DNA of 64,000 nucleotides, taken from Salinibius halmophilus (GTDB lineage Bacteria > Pseudomonadota > Gammaproteobacteria > Pseudomonadales > Natronospirillaceae). Shown in pieces: positions 1 through 8,813 of this stretch. Below the pieces are notes generated by a model. It ran no database searches, was not told the origin of the DNA, and worked only from the letters and a program-made list of their open reading frames with translations. The translations under genes and the position numbers were made by a program. Each line of letters opens with the position of its first letter. Positions within the stretch are counted from its first letter, which is position 1. Location of the stretch: positions 62,001 to 126,000 of the forward strand of contig NZ_QPEP01000009.1 of NCBI RefSeq assembly GCF_003577475.1, in the 5' to 3' direction.

Positions 1-147
1 GGTACTTTTACCACAACCCGACTCACCAGCAAGGCCGAATACTTCGCCTTCGCCAATGGTGAACGACACGTTATTGACGGCCCGCACGCTAGTGTCAGCG
101 GTTAGGTAGTCGATGCATAGGTTATTAACTTCTAATAATGGCTTCAT
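1..147 (-). CDS. Peptide-type ABC transporter ATP-binding protein (5' part only)
   Basis: Only the first 49 codons lie in the window; the gene runs off the left edge. The N-terminus reads [14 protein letters not shown] and reaches the Walker A motif GESGCGKST right at the edge, which fits the DppD/OppD family of ATPases that power uptake of peptides, nickel or sugars by family-5 binding-protein systems. The ATG at 147 overlaps the stop codon of the upstream permease by four bases (ATGA), so it is translationally coupled and is the fourth gene of the minus-strand importer operon. Substrate cannot be told. Confidence 0.9.
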   Translation of the reverse strand, partial: MKPLLEVNNLCIDYLTADTSVRAVNNVSFTIGEGEVFGLAGESGCGKST

Positions 148-1028
148 GCTTTCACCTCACCACGCTTTAGCATGCGCTTGTAGCGCCGCAGGGCACCTTT
201 GGCACGCAGTTTCGGGTTGGCCACTTCGTCGACCGCAAAGTTCAGCAGTGCTAATGACGCACCAAATAGTGAGATGGCAACACATGGCACGAGAAGGTCC
301 CACCAGGCGCCCACATAAATAGCCGAGCTAGTTTGTGCATGATACAGCATGGTGCCCCAGCTGATGGATGTTGGGTCACCCAAACCAATGAACTCAAGCG
401 TGGCTTGGGTCATAACGGCATAAATCACCGCCCCAATAAAGCCAGAACCAATGATTGAAATTAGGTTTGGCAATAGCTCAATGAAAATAATGCGCCGTGC
501 TGGTTCGCCAATAAGTTCTGCTGCTTTAATGAACTCTTTTTCGCGCAATGCCAAGGTTTGTGAGCGAATCACCCTAGACCCCCAGGCCCAACTGGTCACA
601 CCAATAATAAAGGCAATTAGGGCTGGGCTCACCTCACCTAAAAACGCTGCGAGTACTAGCAGCAGCGGTAACTGCGGCAGTACCAAAATAACGTTTGTAG
701 CAAAGGTAATGACCTCATCAATACGACCGCCAAAGTAGCCAGCACTGAGGCCAGTGGCTAGGGCGATAAACGTAGTAATCAAACCGGCGGTAATACCAAC
801 GGTAATCGAGATTTGTCCAGCGTAAAGCACCTGGCTAAACACATCACGGCCCATGCGCGAGGTGCCAAATAGGTGCTCACTGCTAGGCGCTTCGTGTGGT
901 AAACCGACGCGGGCTTCTGGGTCATAGGGCGCGATAATCGGCGCGGCCAGCGAAATGACGATAAAAAACGCCATAATAGACATGCCGATAACGGCCTGCG
1001 GGTTGCGAATTAACAGTTTGAAAAACAT
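144..1028 (-). CDS. ABC transporter permease, DppC/OppC type
   Basis: Inner-membrane permease of 294 residues, the usual length for the OppC/DppC half of a peptide-type importer. It has an N-terminal OppC_N-like segment (first TM within residues 10-30), a periplasmic stretch with YDPEARVG and [15 protein letters not shown], then about five more helices. The cytoplasmic EAA loop that contacts the ATPase is visible as [19 protein letters not shown]. The start codon at 1028 overlaps the stop of the other permease (TAATG) and the stop overlaps the ATPase start, so all are one operon. It works with the binding protein at 2084-3826. Substrate is unknown. Confidence 0.93.
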   Translation of the reverse strand: MFFKLLIRNPQAVIGMSIMAFFIVISLAAPIIAPYDPEARVGLPHEAPSSEHLFGTSRMGRDVFSQVLYAGQISITVGITAGLITTFIALATGLSAGYFGGRIDEVITFATNVILVLPQLPLLLVLAAFLGEVSPALIAFIIGVTSWAWGSRVIRSQTLALREKEFIKAAELIGEPARRIIFIELLPNLISIIGSGFIGAVIYAVMTQATLEFIGLGDPTSISWGTMLYHAQTSSAIYVGAWWDLLVPCVAISLFGASLALLNFAVDEVANPKLRAKGALRRYKRMLKRGEVKA

Positions 1029-2014
1029 TAGGCTTCACCTCCGTGGCGTACGCGTGGATCAAGCACCACGTAAAGCAGGTCTGCAAGGAAGTTGGCGGTC
1101 AGCATCACCATAGTGAAAATCAACATATGGCCCTGAACCAGCGGGTAATCGCGAGCTAGAATGGCTTGAAACATAATGTAGCCAATACCAGGGTAGTTAA
1201 ACACCACCTCGGTGATGAATGAACCACCCACCACAAAGCCTAGCGCCATGGCCAATGTTGTCATTGATGGCAACAAGGCGTTGCGCGCACCATAGGTAAA
1301 CATCACGCGGCTACCCGATAAGCCCTTAGCACGGCCCATAGTGATGTAGTCTTCGCCAAGCAAGTTAATCATGTTGGCGCGCATTGGGATCAAGAAACCC
1401 GCCATTTGGAACACCACTAGCGTGCCAATAGGCAGAATGGAGTGTTTAAGCACACTGCCGGCAAACTCGAAGGTCCACTGTGGGTCTAAGGAAGTGTCGT
1501 AACCATAGCCTGTGGGCAACCAATTGAGCCCAATACCAAAAATTATTAGGGCCACTAAGCAGATGACCACCGAAGGGATGGACTGCATGACCAGTGCCCC
1601 AGGTGTGGCGAGGCTGTCAAATATGGAACCCCTAAACCAAGCGGCAAGCAAGCCGAGAATAGAACCAAGCAAAAAGCTGATAATGGTGGATGAGCCAACC
1701 AAAAACAGCGTCCACACTAGGCCATCCGCCAATACTTCGCTTACTGGTTTAGGGAAGAATTTAGTCGATACGCCAAGGTCCCACTGGAACACGTTCACGA
1801 CGTACTGGAAATATTGTTGAATTAACGGGGCGTCCGAAAAACCAAAGGTGTCGCGCATGGCGTCGATGGTTTCTGGCGACATCCGCGCCATCTGGGGGCC
1901 GAACATAATCGCCAACGGGTCACCAGGCATAATGCGAGGCAAGAAAAAGTTAATGGTAGCGGCAATAAGAAAGGCTACCAGGTAGAACGACAAGCGTCTG
2001 GCAAAAAACTGCAT
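1028..2014 (-). CDS. ABC transporter permease, DppB/OppB type
   Basis: Second permease of the importer, 328 residues with six predicted helices. N-terminus MQFFARRLSFYLVAFLIAAT is the first helix, followed by the family-typical FFLPRIMPGDPLAIMFG. The EAA loop is seen as EDYITMGRAKGLSGSRVMF and the C-terminus has LYVVLDPRVRHG, typical for DppB. It pairs with the OppC-type protein to form the transmembrane channel. It sits 69 bases downstream of the binding-protein gene, with a strong hairpin in between, and is coupled to the next permease by a one-base overlap. Confidence 0.93.
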   Translation of the reverse strand: MQFFARRLSFYLVAFLIAATINFFLPRIMPGDPLAIMFGPQMARMSPETIDAMRDTFGFSDAPLIQQYFQYVVNVFQWDLGVSTKFFPKPVSEVLADGLVWTLFLVGSSTIISFLLGSILGLLAAWFRGSIFDSLATPGALVMQSIPSVVICLVALIIFGIGLNWLPTGYGYDTSLDPQWTFEFAGSVLKHSILPIGTLVVFQMAGFLIPMRANMINLLGEDYITMGRAKGLSGSRVMFTYGARNALLPSMTTLAMALGFVVGGSFITEVVFNYPGIGYIMFQAILARDYPLVQGHMLIFTMVMLTANFLADLLYVVLDPRVRHGGEA

Positions 2015-2045
2015 AAGCGCACCTAGCGGCTAAATTAGAGAGAGA

Positions 2046-2065
2046 GGCCGGGCTTGCGCCCGGCC
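2046..2065 (-). other. Intercistronic hairpin between binding protein and permeases
   Basis: Perfect 8-bp inverted repeat GGCCGGGC-TTGC-GCCCGGCC with a 4-base loop, between the stop of the binding-protein gene (2084) and the start of the first permease (2014). On the minus-strand transcript it is followed by TCTCTCTC rather than a U tract, so it is unlikely to be a full terminator. In importer operons such hairpins commonly protect the 3' end of the binding-protein mRNA so that it is made in excess over the permeases; that role is inferred here. Confidence 0.7.
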
Positions 2066-2083
2066 AACGCATAAGCAATGAGC

Positions 2084-3826
2084 TTACATGCGTGGTTCTA
2101 GGTCCAGAACGAGCATCAGGCGAGATTCGTTGCCTGGGTTCACGTTAGGTAGACCTTGTGGGTTTTCAGCACTCCACCAACCAGTGAAGTTGGTTTCGTT
2201 GTACTGGTACCAAGTAGGGTTGTTGTATAGCGGTACAACTGGGAAGTCTTCTGCCCAAATTGCTTGTACGCGGTCCATGATCTCACCACGTTCGCCAGCA
2301 TCAACGGTCTGAGTGAAGGCTGCTAGTGCGTTGTCTAGCTCTTCATTACAGTAACGGCTGATTGCGAACCAACCTTGAGGGTTGCCACACGCATCCTGGA
2401 ACTGGCTATTGAAACCAGTGTGGAAGTAGTCGAATGGATCTACGCCGTTGGCATAGCCGTTCATCACTACATCGAACTCACCGCTTGAGCGCTTGTCGAT
2501 GATTAAGCCCCATTCAGGCGTCGACATTTCGGCGTTGATGCCCGCTTTCTGCAAGCCTTCCATCGCGATTTGTACTGTGTTCACCCAGTCGGTCCAACCA
2601 TTTGGTACTAACAGTTCGAAAGCGAGTGTTTGACCTGATGGCGTCTCAACAAAACCATCACCATCGGTATCAACAAAGCCAGCTGCCTCTAAGCGAGCTT
2701 TGGCTGCGTCGATGTCGTAAGTCAGAAGCTCACCGTACTGATCTTGCACATCTTGGTTAACCCAAGCTGCGTAAGTTGCACCCATACCCGTTGGGTCAGT
2801 CATGTTGGTCGCTGCTGGGTTAGCAAAGTCGATCATCGCTTGACGATCCATTGCTTGAGACATAGCGCGGCGGAACTCAACATTGTTAACCGCTTCGTTA
2901 ACTGCTTCGTTTGCTGTTGCAAGGTTTAGCGCTAAACCTACGGTGCCACCAGCCGGGAACCAGTATTTGAAGTTTTCGTTTTTCGACGTGTAAACCGTTT
3001 CTGGCTCCATCATGCCGATCGAGAACCAGTCTAGTTTGCCTTGTTGTGCTTGAATCAATGCCGCGTTGTTATCAACTACTTGTGGCATTTCCAAACACTT
3101 AACCGCTAGGTTGTCAGCATCCCAGTAGTGTGGGTTTTCGCACTGCACGTAAATTTGCTGGCTGAAACGAGTGATTTCAGTGAATGGGCCTGAGCCAACC
3201 GGGTTCTCGTTGGTGTACAGCGCAGGATTTTCTACGTCTTTCCAAATGTGTTCTGGCACAACGTATAGCGACTCACCAAGCTGTGCTAAGAAGTTAGCAT
3301 TGGCTTCTGCAAGTTGTAGTTCAACCGTGTGGCTATCAACTTGTGTAACGCTAGCAATTTTGTCGTTGGTGATCGAGCCTGAATCTAGCTCATCTGTGTT
3401 CAGCAGTAGGTTGATGGTGAATACAACGTCTTCAGCGTCGAAAGCTTCGCCATCTGACCATTTCACACCTTCGCGTAGTTTAACGGTAAGGGTTTTTAGG
3501 TCATCCGAGAACTCAGCTGCTGTGGCTAAGCGATAATCGATTTCGCCACCTTTTAGGATGTTCGAAATATATAGTGGTTCATACATAAACTCGCGGGTTG
3601 TACGCAGACGAGTTTGTGTGCTGAACGGGTTAAAGTTGCGAATGAAGCCAGTCGAAAGCTCTGGCAGAATGCGCAGGTTAGGCACTTCAGCTACTTCTGC
3701 TTCTGCGGCTGCCGGAGCAGCACTGTCAGCACTGGCTGCTTCTGTTGGTTCATTGCCACCACATGCAGTTAACGTCATTGCAGCGATAAGCGGGGTAAGC
3801 GCAGCACTCAGGAGTGTTTTTTTCAT
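2084..3826 (-). CDS. ABC transporter substrate-binding lipoprotein, family 5 (SBP_bac_5)
   Basis: Extracytoplasmic solute receptor of 580 residues. A lipoprotein signal precedes Cys22 (lipobox LTAC, then GGNE), after which comes an Ala/Glu-rich linker (residues 25-47). The mature part has the family-5 pattern: NFNPFSTQTRLRTTREF, WSDGEAFDAEDVVF and VGSGPFTE. It captures the ligand and delivers it to the two downstream permeases. The ligand (peptide, oligosaccharide or other) cannot be read from sequence. It is first in its operon; an AGGGTAA Shine-Dalgarno lies just before the ATG. The gene is divergent from the rbgA-like GTPase. Confidence 0.93.
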   Translation of the reverse strand: MKKTLLSAALTPLIAAMTLTACGGNEPTEAASADSAAPAAAEAEVAEVPNLRILPELSTGFIRNFNPFSTQTRLRTTREFMYEPLYISNILKGGEIDYRLATAAEFSDDLKTLTVKLREGVKWSDGEAFDAEDVVFTINLLLNTDELDSGSITNDKIASVTQVDSHTVELQLAEANANFLAQLGESLYVVPEHIWKDVENPALYTNENPVGSGPFTEITRFSQQIYVQCENPHYWDADNLAVKCLEMPQVVDNNAALIQAQQGKLDWFSIGMMEPETVYTSKNENFKYWFPAGGTVGLALNLATANEAVNEAVNNVEFRRAMSQAMDRQAMIDFANPAATNMTDPTGMGATYAAWVNQDVQDQYGELLTYDIDAAKARLEAAGFVDTDGDGFVETPSGQTLAFELLVPNGWTDWVNTVQIAMEGLQKAGINAEMSTPEWGLIIDKRSSGEFDVVMNGYANGVDPFDYFHTGFNSQFQDACGNPQGWFAISRYCNEELDNALAAFTQTVDAGERGEIMDRVQAIWAEDFPVVPLYNNPTWYQYNETNFTGWWSAENPQGLPNVNPGNESRLMLVLDLEPRM

Positions 3827-3993
3827 GAAATTACCCTATACAGTTCTATTGTTGTTGTTTTAAATCTTCGTTGCCGTCCCAGCAAAATGCCTTATTTCGG
3901 CACCGGTTCCAATACATTACCCAGAAATTGCCAGAAAACAAAGCACCTTCGTTGAGCCTGATCAGGTATCATAAGCAGGAAATAGGAGGAGAC

Positions 3994-4860
3994 ATGCAAA
4001 TACATTGGTTTCCGGGCCACATGAACAAGGCTCGCAAAGAAATAAAACAGATCATGCCAAGAATTGATGTGGTGATTGAAATTCTTGATGCTCGCTGCCC
4101 AGACACCGCGTCTTCTCCGCTGTTGGCTGAATTAAGGGGCGATAAGCCCGTTTTGCGCTTGCTTAGTAAATCTGATCTTGCCGACCCAAACACCACTAAA
4201 GCTTGGGTAAACGAGTTAACAGATGGTAAGACCCAGGTGCAGGCAATCATTAACGGTCAAAAAAATCTGCGCAAGCAAGTTGTCGACTGGACAAAAGCCA
4301 TGGCACCAAAGCGTGGCAACATGATTAAACCACTGCGGTTATTAGTGGTGGGGATTCCAAACGTGGGTAAATCAACGCTGATTAATACCCTTGTGGGCAA
4401 AAAAATTGCCAAAGTAGGTGATGAACCAGCGGTGACTAAAGGCCAGCAAAAGGTCGCTTTGGCAGATGGTGTATTCATTCACGATACGCCAGGGGTAACC
4501 TGGCCTAAACCAAAAAGCATTGAATCAGGGTTCCGCTTAGCCGCCGCTGGCAGTATTCGCGATACGGCAATGGAGTACTCCGATGTCGCCATGTTCTTGG
4601 TGGATTACCTGCAGCAAGCCTACCCAGCACTGTTGGAAAAGCGCTATGGCGTCGACATTTCGGGTGATGCTGATGAAGTGATTCACCGAGTGGGTGAAAA
4701 GCGCGGCACCATTACCGACGGTGAAGTAGACTTTACCAAAGCATCAGAAGCCATCGTACGAGACTTTCGCACAGGTCGAATAGGTCGAATCTCGCTAGAG
4801 CACCCAGCCAAAGAAGTTCCCTTCCGCTTCGCACCACCGCCGGAAGAGGAGGAGGTTTAA
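3994..4860 (+). CDS. ylqF: Ribosome biogenesis GTPase YlqF/RbgA family
   Basis: Circularly permuted GTPase of 288 residues that helps late assembly of the large ribosomal subunit (family knowledge from Bacillus RbgA). The permuted motif order is visible: G4 LSKSD near residue 55, then G1 GIPNVGKST near residue 125, then G3 DTPG near residue 168. The N-terminal signature is MQIHWFPGHMNKARKEI. I place the start at 3994 because it follows a strong AGGAGGA sequence by the right distance and matches the family N-terminus; an upstream in-frame ATG at 3871 would add 41 non-conserved residues. Single gene, followed by a REP cluster. Confidence 0.93.
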   Translation: MQIHWFPGHMNKARKEIKQIMPRIDVVIEILDARCPDTASSPLLAELRGDKPVLRLLSKSDLADPNTTKAWVNELTDGKTQVQAIINGQKNLRKQVVDWTKAMAPKRGNMIKPLRLLVVGIPNVGKSTLINTLVGKKIAKVGDEPAVTKGQQKVALADGVFIHDTPGVTWPKPKSIESGFRLAAAGSIRDTAMEYSDVAMFLVDYLQQAYPALLEKRYGVDISGDADEVIHRVGEKRGTITDGEVDFTKASEAIVRDFRTGRIGRISLEHPAKEVPFRFAPPPEEEEV

Positions 4861-4890
4861 TTCCCAATCTGATAAGGGGCTGATGGCTGC

Positions 4891-4921
4891 GTAGGTTTTA
4901 CAAACCGAAGGTTTGGGAAAC
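4891..4921 (+). repeat. REP-like palindromic element, copy 1
   Basis: A 31-bp unit beginning with GTAG, then a two-part stem: GTTT / AAAC outside a TA/GG internal loop and CAAACC / GGTTTG around the loop GAA. The 5' GTAG tetranucleotide plus imperfect palindrome is the hallmark of REP sequences mobilised by RAYT (TnpA_REP) transposases. Identical in all 31 bases to copy 2. Confidence 0.75.
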
Positions 4922-4973
4922 TCCCCACCGAGTGTCGGATCAATTAAAAACGTCGGGGATAACGGATTCCGGT

Positions 4974-5004
4974 GTAGGTTTTACAAACCGAAGGTTTGGG
5001 AAAC
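4974..5004 (+). repeat. REP-like palindromic element, copy 2
   Basis: Exact direct copy of the 31-bp element at 4891, with 52 bases between the two copies. It faces copy 3 tail to tail across a 6-base spacer (AAATCA), giving a BIME-like paired arrangement. Confidence 0.75.
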
Positions 5005-5010
5005 AAATCA

Positions 5011-5041
5011 GTCGCCCAAACCTATGGTTTGTACGACCTAC
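5011..5041 (-). repeat. REP-like palindromic element, copy 3 (inverted)
   Basis: Inverted 31-bp copy. On the minus strand it reads GTAG then GTCG-TA-CAAACC-ATA-GGTTTG-GG-CGAC. Relative to the other copies the outer stem has changed on both sides (GTTT/AAAC to GTCG/CGAC), so pairing is kept by compensatory substitution. This shows selection on the hairpin and not just recent duplication. It lies just downstream of the HDAC-family gene that ends at 5128. Confidence 0.75.
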
Positions 5042-5127
5042 GATTCTTTTGATGTTAGTTAAATCCTCAGCCTCTGTAACTAGATCCCTGCAGCGTGTCG
5101 GGCCATGTAGACAGTTGGGGTACCGCC

Positions 5128-6078
5128 TTAGTCTGGCTTCCAATCATAAGGCAAATCACTTAACGCCAGCAGGTGCTTCTCTACGCAGACAGACAGGGCT
5201 TGCAGGTGATAACCACCTTCGAGCATGGAAATAATGCGTCCATCACAGTGCTTTTCGGCAAACTCTACTATCTGGCGGGTGAGCCAGTAGTAGTCTTCGC
5301 TATGCCAACCTAAATCAGCCATCGGGTCGGCCGTGTGGGCATCAAAACCGGCGCAAATTAAAATGATCTCAGGCTGATGCTTTTCTAGGGCAGGCAGCCA
5401 GTCGTCTAACCAAACACGTTTGACTGTATGGCTATCGCTACCAGCGGGTAGGCGGGTAAACACCATATTGGGTTTGTCTAAATGGGTAAAACGCTCTGGG
5501 TAGTGCGGTGACTGAAAGCTTGAGCAAAACAGTACATCTGGAATATTTTGAAAAATGCTGGCCGTACCATTGCCGTGGTGCACATCAAAATCAAGAATAG
5601 CAACCTTGTTTAGGCCATATTCGTGGCGCAGTAACTGAGCGGCCACGGCGATGTTGTTAAAGAAGCAAAACCCCATCACCCGGTCCACTTCGGCATGGTG
5701 CCCAGGTGGGCGCACACAGCAGAAAGCACGCTTGTAGTAGCCAGCCATAATGTCCTTTGCTGCCATCACGCCGGCACCAGCAGCTAGATAAATGGCATCC
5801 AATGACCCAGGGCTCACCCAGGTATCACCTTCCACTTGAATACAGCCGTGCTCGGGTTTTAGGCGGTCGACTTGGTCGATATGTTTTGGATGGTGAACTC
5901 TTAATACATCGTTGTAGCTAGCGCGATCAGCCACCTGTTCCATTAGCAACTTGTCTGTTAAGCCAATATTTTTGAGGTGACGCATAATCGCCTGAACACG
6001 TGCGGGGTGTTCTGGATGGGCAGGCCCTGGCTGATGTAGGTCACATTCTGGGTGGTAGATAAACGCCGTTTCGGTCAT
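5128..6078 (-). CDS. Histone-deacetylase-family (AcuC/AphA-like) deacetylase
   Basis: Class II HDAC-like zinc amidohydrolase of 316 residues. All active-site elements are present: the His pair in RPPGHHAE, the metal site in ILDFDVHHGNGT, the second Asp in CAGFDAHTADP, and the Gly-Gly-Tyr in LEGGYHL near the C-terminus. Family members remove acetyl groups from lysines or polyamines. The gene is divergent, with 88 bases between the start codons, from a Pat/PatZ-like protein acetyltransferase, which suggests (inference) that it reverses protein lysine acetylation. Substrate not determined by sequence alone; polyamine or other amide hydrolysis is possible. Confidence 0.88.
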   Translation of the reverse strand: MTETAFIYHPECDLHQPGPAHPEHPARVQAIMRHLKNIGLTDKLLMEQVADRASYNDVLRVHHPKHIDQVDRLKPEHGCIQVEGDTWVSPGSLDAIYLAAGAGVMAAKDIMAGYYKRAFCCVRPPGHHAEVDRVMGFCFFNNIAVAAQLLRHEYGLNKVAILDFDVHHGNGTASIFQNIPDVLFCSSFQSPHYPERFTHLDKPNMVFTRLPAGSDSHTVKRVWLDDWLPALEKHQPEIILICAGFDAHTADPMADLGWHSEDYYWLTRQIVEFAEKHCDGRIISMLEGGYHLQALSVCVEKHLLALSDLPYDWKPD

Positions 6079-6166
6079 AGAGTTGACTATAGTTGTTGTT
6101 ATTCAATATACGAGTATATTGACAGAAACAGCCAACGACCACCCCTGAGCGACTAAGGAAGTTTTA

Positions 6167-8800
6167 ATGCCGCAACTTGATGCTTTCTTCCACCCTAACT
6201 CGATCGCCGTGATTGGCGGTTCAAATCGACCGTTATCGATGGGCGCACTGGTCATTGAAAACCTGAAGTCAGCTGGCTACCAAGGCCGGGTGTGGGCAGT
6301 CAACCGCAAGGGTTACGACGATGTGCAAGGCTACCCCTGTGTGAAAACCATGTACGACATTAAAGAACATGTCGATCTGGCGGTGATTTGTATCCCACAG
6401 CAGGGCATTCTGCGCGCGTTGAAAGAGATTGCCTCTCACGGCACAAAAGCAGCGATTATCCTAACAGGCGGCATCGCGCGGCGCTTATCCGAGGGGGCGG
6501 TTTATGTTGAGAAACTAAACGAGCACGCCAATAAGCTAGGCATTCGACTCCTAGGCCCAAACTGCATGGGCGTATTGGTACCAGACGAGGGGCTCAATGT
6601 TAGCTTTAGTCACGTGCCGATATTGCGGGGCAACACAGCGTTTATTGGTCAGAGCGCGTCGCTGGGTGCATCACTACTCGATTGGGCTTATGGCCAGTCG
6701 ATTGGTTTTTCACACTTTTTAACCGTAGGCGAGCGTGCCGATATCAATGCCTCCGAAGCCATTGACTACCTAGCTGCCGACCGGCGAGTGAAGTCGATGT
6801 TGCTGCACGTAGAAAAAATCATCAATGCGCGACGTTTTATGACCGTGTTGCGCTCGGCTTCGAGAACCAAAAACGTATTAGCGATAAAAACCACCGCTGA
6901 TGAACAGCCTGCGCCTGGTTTGCGCACACGTGATGGGTTAGATGACGCATTTTTTGCCCGTGCGGGTGTTTTATCGGTCGATAATATGGACGGCTTGTTT
7001 AATGGTTTGGAAACGCTGGCGCGTGCTAAGCCACTTTATGGTGGCAAGTTAGTCATTGTTTGCAATGGCCTAGGCCCAGCCATACTGGCAGAGCAGCGCC
7101 TGAAAGCGCTGCATGGCGAGCTCGCTGATACCAGTGTGATTGCTGAGCGCTTTGGTGAGGCGTTTTGGTACGCCGATGAAACCGGCGGCAACCCGATTAT
7201 TTTGCGCCCAGATGCGGATGCCGATGAGATCATTCAGGTACTGAAAAAACTCGATCAAGATCCACAAGTCGGTGGCATTCTATTGATCCATGCGCCGAAT
7301 AAGCGCTCACAATCGGCCGATTTAGCCGAGGCGTTAGCGCCGGTTATAAAACGTTTGTATCACAGTGTGCTAACTTGCTGGACGGGCCATGCGACGGTAG
7401 ATGCGGCAAAAGAGCTGTTTGCCGAAAAGGGCTTGCTAACTTATGACTCGCCAAACGAGGCCGTGGATGCCTTTATGACTCTGGTGGCGCATGAGCGAAA
7501 CCAAAACCTACTGCGCCAAACGCCATCCACTATGGAGCTTAACACTCGCCAAGCACGGCAGAGGGTGCGCTCGCTAGTTGCCAAAGTAGAAAAATCCGGT
7601 CGTGATTACCTTACTTGGCTAGAAGCTCGTGATGTGCTGGAAGCTTACGGTTTAAAAGTAATCGAGAGTCGGTTTAGTGAGCAGTTTGAACCACTAGTTG
7701 ATGAAGTCTACCAATACCCTTGTGCGTTGCGCTTAGTTCATACCGAAGCCTGCTATCCATTCAACTACCCGGAAGACCCGAGTAAACGCTGGCGCGGTGT
7801 TGCCATTGAGCTAGCGGACTCGGATGCGCTGCAAGTGGCGGGCAAACGCTTGATTAACGAAAAAGCTGAGCGCTTCCCAAATAGTCAAACGCTGGGTTTT
7901 GCCGTTCAGCCGATGCTGCGGCGATTAGACTCTATGCAGTTCTGTATGGGGATTACACGTGACCCGGTTTATGGGCCTTTGGTGTTATTTGGTGAAGGCG
8001 GCTCGGCGGCGGATATCTTGGCCGATCGACAGTTTGCCTTTCCACCACTGAACAGCGAGTTGGCGCGGCAGTTGATTGAGTCATCACACGCGTGGAGTGT
8101 GTTGCGCGAGCGTTCGAAACAATTGAGTAAAGATCAAGGGTATCTGGTTGGTGCGTTAATGCGTATCTCTCAAATGATCATAGATGTGCCAACGATACGC
8201 TTACTGGAGGTTAATTTTTTATTACGCCCAGAAGAAGGCCTTACCGCACTTGGTGTGTCGCTTAGCCTAGGGGAGCCAGAGTTGCCGGTCGTGACGCCAT
8301 ACCCTCAAGAGTTAGTATCGACGATGGAAATAGACGGTGAGCAACTGCAGGTGCGGCCAATACGAGCTGAGGATGAACCCCAGTTAAAGCAGTTCTTCGA
8401 CAGTATGACACCACAAGATCTTAGATTCCGGTTTTTTGGCTCACGTATTAATTTTCAGCATCGAGAGCTGGCCTCGATGTGCCAAATTGACTACGAACGG
8501 GAAATGGCATTTTTAGCATTCAGCCAATCAGGTCAAGTGGCAGGCGAGGTGCGCACTTGGACTGATGTTAATTACAACACCATGGAGTTCTCTATCATGG
8601 TGGCGCCGGCGTACAAGGGAAGGGGGCTTGCTAAGGCTTTAATGCGTAGAATGAAGAACTTTGCTGCCGAGCGCGAATGTGATGAATTGTTGGCTGAGGT
8701 GATGCCAGAAAACCGCCCTATGCGTGGGTTGGCGAAACATTTTGGTTTTAGCGAAACCATTGAAGAAGAAGCGGTGCTATTAAAACTGCCGCTTAGCTGA
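6167..8800 (+). CDS. Protein lysine acetyltransferase of the PatZ/Pat type (acyl-CoA synthetase-like domain plus GNAT)
   Basis: Large fusion protein of 877 residues, close to E. coli PatZ/YfiQ. Order: CoA-binding domain (IAVIGGSNRPLSMGA near residue 12), succinyl-CoA-ligase-like domains, ATP-grasp region (about 490-700), and a C-terminal GNAT domain with the acetyl-CoA loop APAYKGRGLAKAL (about 810). The ADP-forming acyl-CoA synthetase His loop (usually SHTGAL) reads RTRDGLDD here, so the ligase half appears inactive, as in PatZ, where it acts as a regulatory acetyl-CoA sensor. Family members acetylate acetyl-CoA synthetase and other enzymes. The gene is divergent from the deacetylase-fold gene and is followed after 13 bases by nudC. 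Confidence 0.88.
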   Translation: MPQLDAFFHPNSIAVIGGSNRPLSMGALVIENLKSAGYQGRVWAVNRKGYDDVQGYPCVKTMYDIKEHVDLAVICIPQQGILRALKEIASHGTKAAIILTGGIARRLSEGAVYVEKLNEHANKLGIRLLGPNCMGVLVPDEGLNVSFSHVPILRGNTAFIGQSASLGASLLDWAYGQSIGFSHFLTVGERADINASEAIDYLAADRRVKSMLLHVEKIINARRFMTVLRSASRTKNVLAIKTTADEQPAPGLRTRDGLDDAFFARAGVLSVDNMDGLFNGLETLARAKPLYGGKLVIVCNGLGPAILAEQRLKALHGELADTSVIAERFGEAFWYADETGGNPIILRPDADADEIIQVLKKLDQDPQVGGILLIHAPNKRSQSADLAEALAPVIKRLYHSVLTCWTGHATVDAAKELFAEKGLLTYDSPNEAVDAFMTLVAHERNQNLLRQTPSTMELNTRQARQRVRSLVAKVEKSGRDYLTWLEARDVLEAYGLKVIESRFSEQFEPLVDEVYQYPCALRLVHTEACYPFNYPEDPSKRWRGVAIELADSDALQVAGKRLINEKAERFPNSQTLGFAVQPMLRRLDSMQFCMGITRDPVYGPLVLFGEGGSAADILADRQFAFPPLNSELARQLIESSHAWSVLRERSKQLSKDQGYLVGALMRISQMIIDVPTIRLLEVNFLLRPEEGLTALGVSLSLGEPELPVVTPYPQELVSTMEIDGEQLQVRPIRAEDEPQLKQFFDSMTPQDLRFRFFGSRINFQHRELASMCQIDYEREMAFLAFSQSGQVAGEVRTWTDVNYNTMEFSIMVAPAYKGRGLAKALMRRMKNFAAERECDELLAEVMPENRPMRGLAKHFGFSETIEEEAVLLKLPLS

Positions 8801-8813
8801 GCAAGGAACTAAT

